From: Treponema sp.
GTDB lineage: Bacteria; Spirochaetota; Spirochaetia; Treponematales; Breznakiellaceae
Assembly (NCBI GenBank): GCA_031284195.1
Contig: JAITAI010000233.1
Location: 1 to 5,831, forward strand
DNA: 5,831 bases
Reading direction: 5' to 3'
In this document: piece by piece, positions 4,616 to 5,831 of the stretch
Position numbering within the stretch: the stretch's first letter is position 1
How the letters are laid out: the number at the start of each line of letters is the position of its first letter
Made by a program: the position numbers and the translations under genes
Notes under the pieces: model-generated
What the model was told of the DNA's origin: nothing
What the model saw: the letters and a program-made list of their open reading frames with translations, nothing else
Database searches by the model: none

Positions 4616-5712
4616 CCCAGATACCCTTGGGATTTGAGCAATTCCGCGTTCAAGACGCCTCCCCCTGCAGCGCCTCGGATGGTGTTGTGGGAAAGTCCCA
4701 CAAAGCGCAGGTCAAAGATGGAGCAGGGCCGGATCCTGCCGAGGGTGACGGCCATGGCCTTGTCCGCATCCCGGTCTTTCCGGGGCTGGGGCCGGTTCGC
4801 TTCTTCCCGGAGAATGATAGGCTGTTTCGGGGCCATAGGGAAGTCCAATTCCTGAGGCAGACCGGAAAAGCCGTTCCAGATAGCCTTCACCTCCTCGATA
4901 GAAGGCTTCTTGGCCCCGAATTCCAGGCTAACGCAGGCAGTGTGGCCGTTCACCACCGGCACCCGGTTACAGTGGGCGCTGATTTTCGGTGTGGAAGCAG
5001 GTTCGATCTGTCCATTACGAATCATCCCTAGGATCTTTAGCGGTTCTAACTCGGATTTATCCTCTTCACCGCCGATGTAGGGAACCACATTGTCGATGAT
5101 GTCCAGGCTGGGTACTCCGGGATAACCTGCGCCGGAGACCGCCTGCAAAGTGGTAACAAAAAGACGGTTTACCTCGTAGCCTGCCTTGAGCAAGGCGTAG
5201 AGGGGGGTCATGTAACTTTGAATGGAACAGTTCGGCTTTACCGCGATGAAACCCTGGTTCCAGCCCCGGGCCTTTTGCTGGATGGGGATGATATCCGTAT
5301 GCAGGGGGTTCACTTCTGCGATAAGCATAGGCACATCCGATGTCCAGCGGTGGGCTGAGGCATTGGAAAGCACCGGGATTCCCTGGGCTGCGTAGGCTTC
5401 CTCCAAGCTGAGCATGGCATCCTTTCCCATTTCCAGAGCGGAAAATACAAACTTAAGCCTCCCCTGCTGTGCAGCGGTTACCGCAGCAGCGACCTCATTG
5501 GCATCTTCCAGAATCAGGTCCCCCACCCCCGGCCCCCAAGCTGCGGCAAGCTGCCAGCGGCCAGCCATCCCGTCCCGGTATGTCTTACCTGCGTTTCGGG
5601 GAGACGCTGCCACATACCGCACCTCAAACCAAGGGTGTTGGGCCAAAAGCGCAATGTACTGCTGCCCCACCATACCTGTGGCTCCCAGCACCCCAACCGG
5701 AATCTTTTGCAT
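4612..5712 (-). CDS. asd: Aspartate-semialdehyde dehydrogenase, archaeal/fungal-like type
   Basis: Catalyses NADPH-dependent reductive dephosphorylation of L-4-aspartyl phosphate to aspartate semialdehyde, the branch point to lysine/diaminopimelate, threonine and methionine. The 366-aa length is normal. The Rossmann motif is VGVLGATGMVGQQ (6-18). The catalytic cysteine is C162 in KPNCSIQ, followed by SGAGYPG (193-199). NRVPVVNGHTACVSLEF (249-265) contains the likely catalytic base H257. RPQPRKDRDADKAMAV (307-322), together with NASAHRW and HPWFE, is the pattern of the archaeal/fungal-like branch rather than the E. coli type. The ATG at 5712 has a strong AAGGAG six bases upstream. This is the first gene of a two-gene operon; its TGA overlaps the lysA ATG, implying translational coupling. 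A promoter lies at 5784-5811. No lysine riboswitch is seen in the leader of about 65 nt. Confidence 0.93.
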   Translation of the reverse strand: MQKIPVGVLGATGMVGQQYIALLAQHPWFEVRYVAASPRNAGKTYRDGMAGRWQLAAAWGPGVGDLILEDANEVAAAVTAAQQGRLKFVFSALEMGKDAMLSLEEAYAAQGIPVLSNASAHRWTSDVPMLIAEVNPLHTDIIPIQQKARGWNQGFIAVKPNCSIQSYMTPLYALLKAGYEVNRLFVTTLQAVSGAGYPGVPSLDIIDNVVPYIGGEEDKSELEPLKILGMIRNGQIEPASTPKISAHCNRVPVVNGHTACVSLEFGAKKPSIEEVKAIWNGFSGLPQELDFPMAPKQPIILREEANRPQPRKDRDADKAMAVTLGRIRPCSIFDLRFVGLSHNTIRGAAGGGVLNAELLKSQGYLG

Positions 5713-5718
5713 AGTTTT

Positions 5719-5724
5719 CTCCTT
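5719..5724 (-). promoter_or_regulatory. Ribosome binding site of asd
   Basis: AAGGAG on the minus strand, 6 nt before the ATG at 5712. It fixes this start and contrasts with the two XRE genes, which have no recognisable Shine-Dalgarno sequence. Confidence 0.8.
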
Positions 5725-5748
5725 CCTCTTGCTTCTTTACCTTATTAA

Positions 5749-5767
5749 GCGCCTCATCAGGAGGCGC
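5749..5767 (-). other. GC-rich hairpin in the asd leader
   Basis: GCGCCTC and GAGGCGC form a perfect 7-bp stem around a 5-nt loop, about 10-28 nt after the predicted transcription start and some 37 nt before the start codon. No U-tract follows on the minus strand, so it is not a terminator. The GCGC at its base could instead pair with the GCGC at 5773-5776, so two exclusive folds exist. It may stabilise the mRNA 5' end or act in attenuation; function unproven. Confidence 0.45.
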
Positions 5768-5826
5768 CCTTTGCGCAGGTCTCAGTATACCATAGCGCCC
5801 CTAGGGTTCAAGACCCCTGCAAAGGG
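5767..5826. repeat. Inverted repeat flanking the asd promoter
   Basis: CCCTTTGC (5767-5774) and GCAAAGGG (5819-5826) are perfect 8-bp inverted arms, reinforced inside by GGTCT (5778-5782) and AGACC (5811-5815). The promoter lies between the arms, and a CCCTAGGG palindrome (5799-5806) sits next to the -35 box. It could be an operator pair or the edge of a small repeat element. Confidence 0.45.
5784..5811 (-). promoter_or_regulatory. Sigma-70-like promoter of the asd-lysA operon
   Basis: On the minus strand TTGAAC (5811-5806) and TATACT (5789-5784) are separated by 16 bp, and a TGG directly before the -10 gives an extended -10 element. The expected start is near 5777, with a leader of about 65 nt carrying a GC-rich hairpin and ending in the asd Shine-Dalgarno site. 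Confidence 0.6.
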
Positions 5827-5831
5827 AGCGC

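Noticed and set aside
3958..5714. Several frames of 80-150 codons on both strands inside asd and lysA
   Set aside because: They are shadows of two well-supported genes in GC-rich sequence, with low-complexity or implausible translations.
5713..5831. Possible lysine riboswitch upstream of asd
   Set aside because: The predicted promoter leaves a leader of only about 65 nt, far too short, and no lysine-box core is visible.

Overview
The window reads as bacterial chromosome, most likely from a spirochaete of the Treponema group, perhaps a gut or termite-gut species. This is inference. The two small XRE-type regulators carry a SMPPAD...VKIA.AL.VTVEYLVTG signature and a KQEREKK tail that I associate with treponemal regulators. 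Nothing in the window, such as rRNA, confirms the taxon.

Layout. Positions 1-1487 (minus strand) hold a Wzx-like polysaccharide flippase whose last codons lie beyond the left edge. Its gene is very AT-rich at the 3' end and near 50-57% GC at its start. Positions 1488-1693 are a divergent control region with opposing promoters around a perfect 20-bp palindrome. Positions 1694-2041 (plus) encode a 115-aa XRE regulator. Positions 2042-2880 contain no intact gene but are not empty. They hold a decayed duplicate of the flippase start, three more copies of an intergenic repeat, two more dyads and the broken 3' half of another XRE gene. Positions 2881-3237 (plus) encode a second intact XRE regulator, about 65% identical to the first. 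Positions 3302-5712 (minus) hold a two-gene asd-lysA operon with a 4-bp ATGA overlap, a strong Shine-Dalgarno site, and a good sigma-70-like promoter at 5784-5811.

The most interesting part is 1480-2880. Each XRE start codon, and the apparent start of the broken middle copy, lies exactly 80.5 bp downstream of the centre of a dyad. Two of the dyads share the frame AATAAT-N8-(A/G)TATT-like and differ in the centre, while the two proteins differ mainly in the recognition-helix region. I read this as a tandemly duplicated module, [flippase start <- leader repeat - dyad - promoter -> XRE regulator], that has expanded and partly decayed. The regulators probably repress themselves, and the first probably also controls the divergent flippase and so a surface polysaccharide. 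That regulatory link is inference.

The asd-lysA operon is housekeeping. Asd reduces aspartyl-phosphate to aspartate semialdehyde, and LysA decarboxylates meso-diaminopimelate to lysine. The LysA-like protein has several altered active-site motifs and probably belongs to a distinct subfamily.
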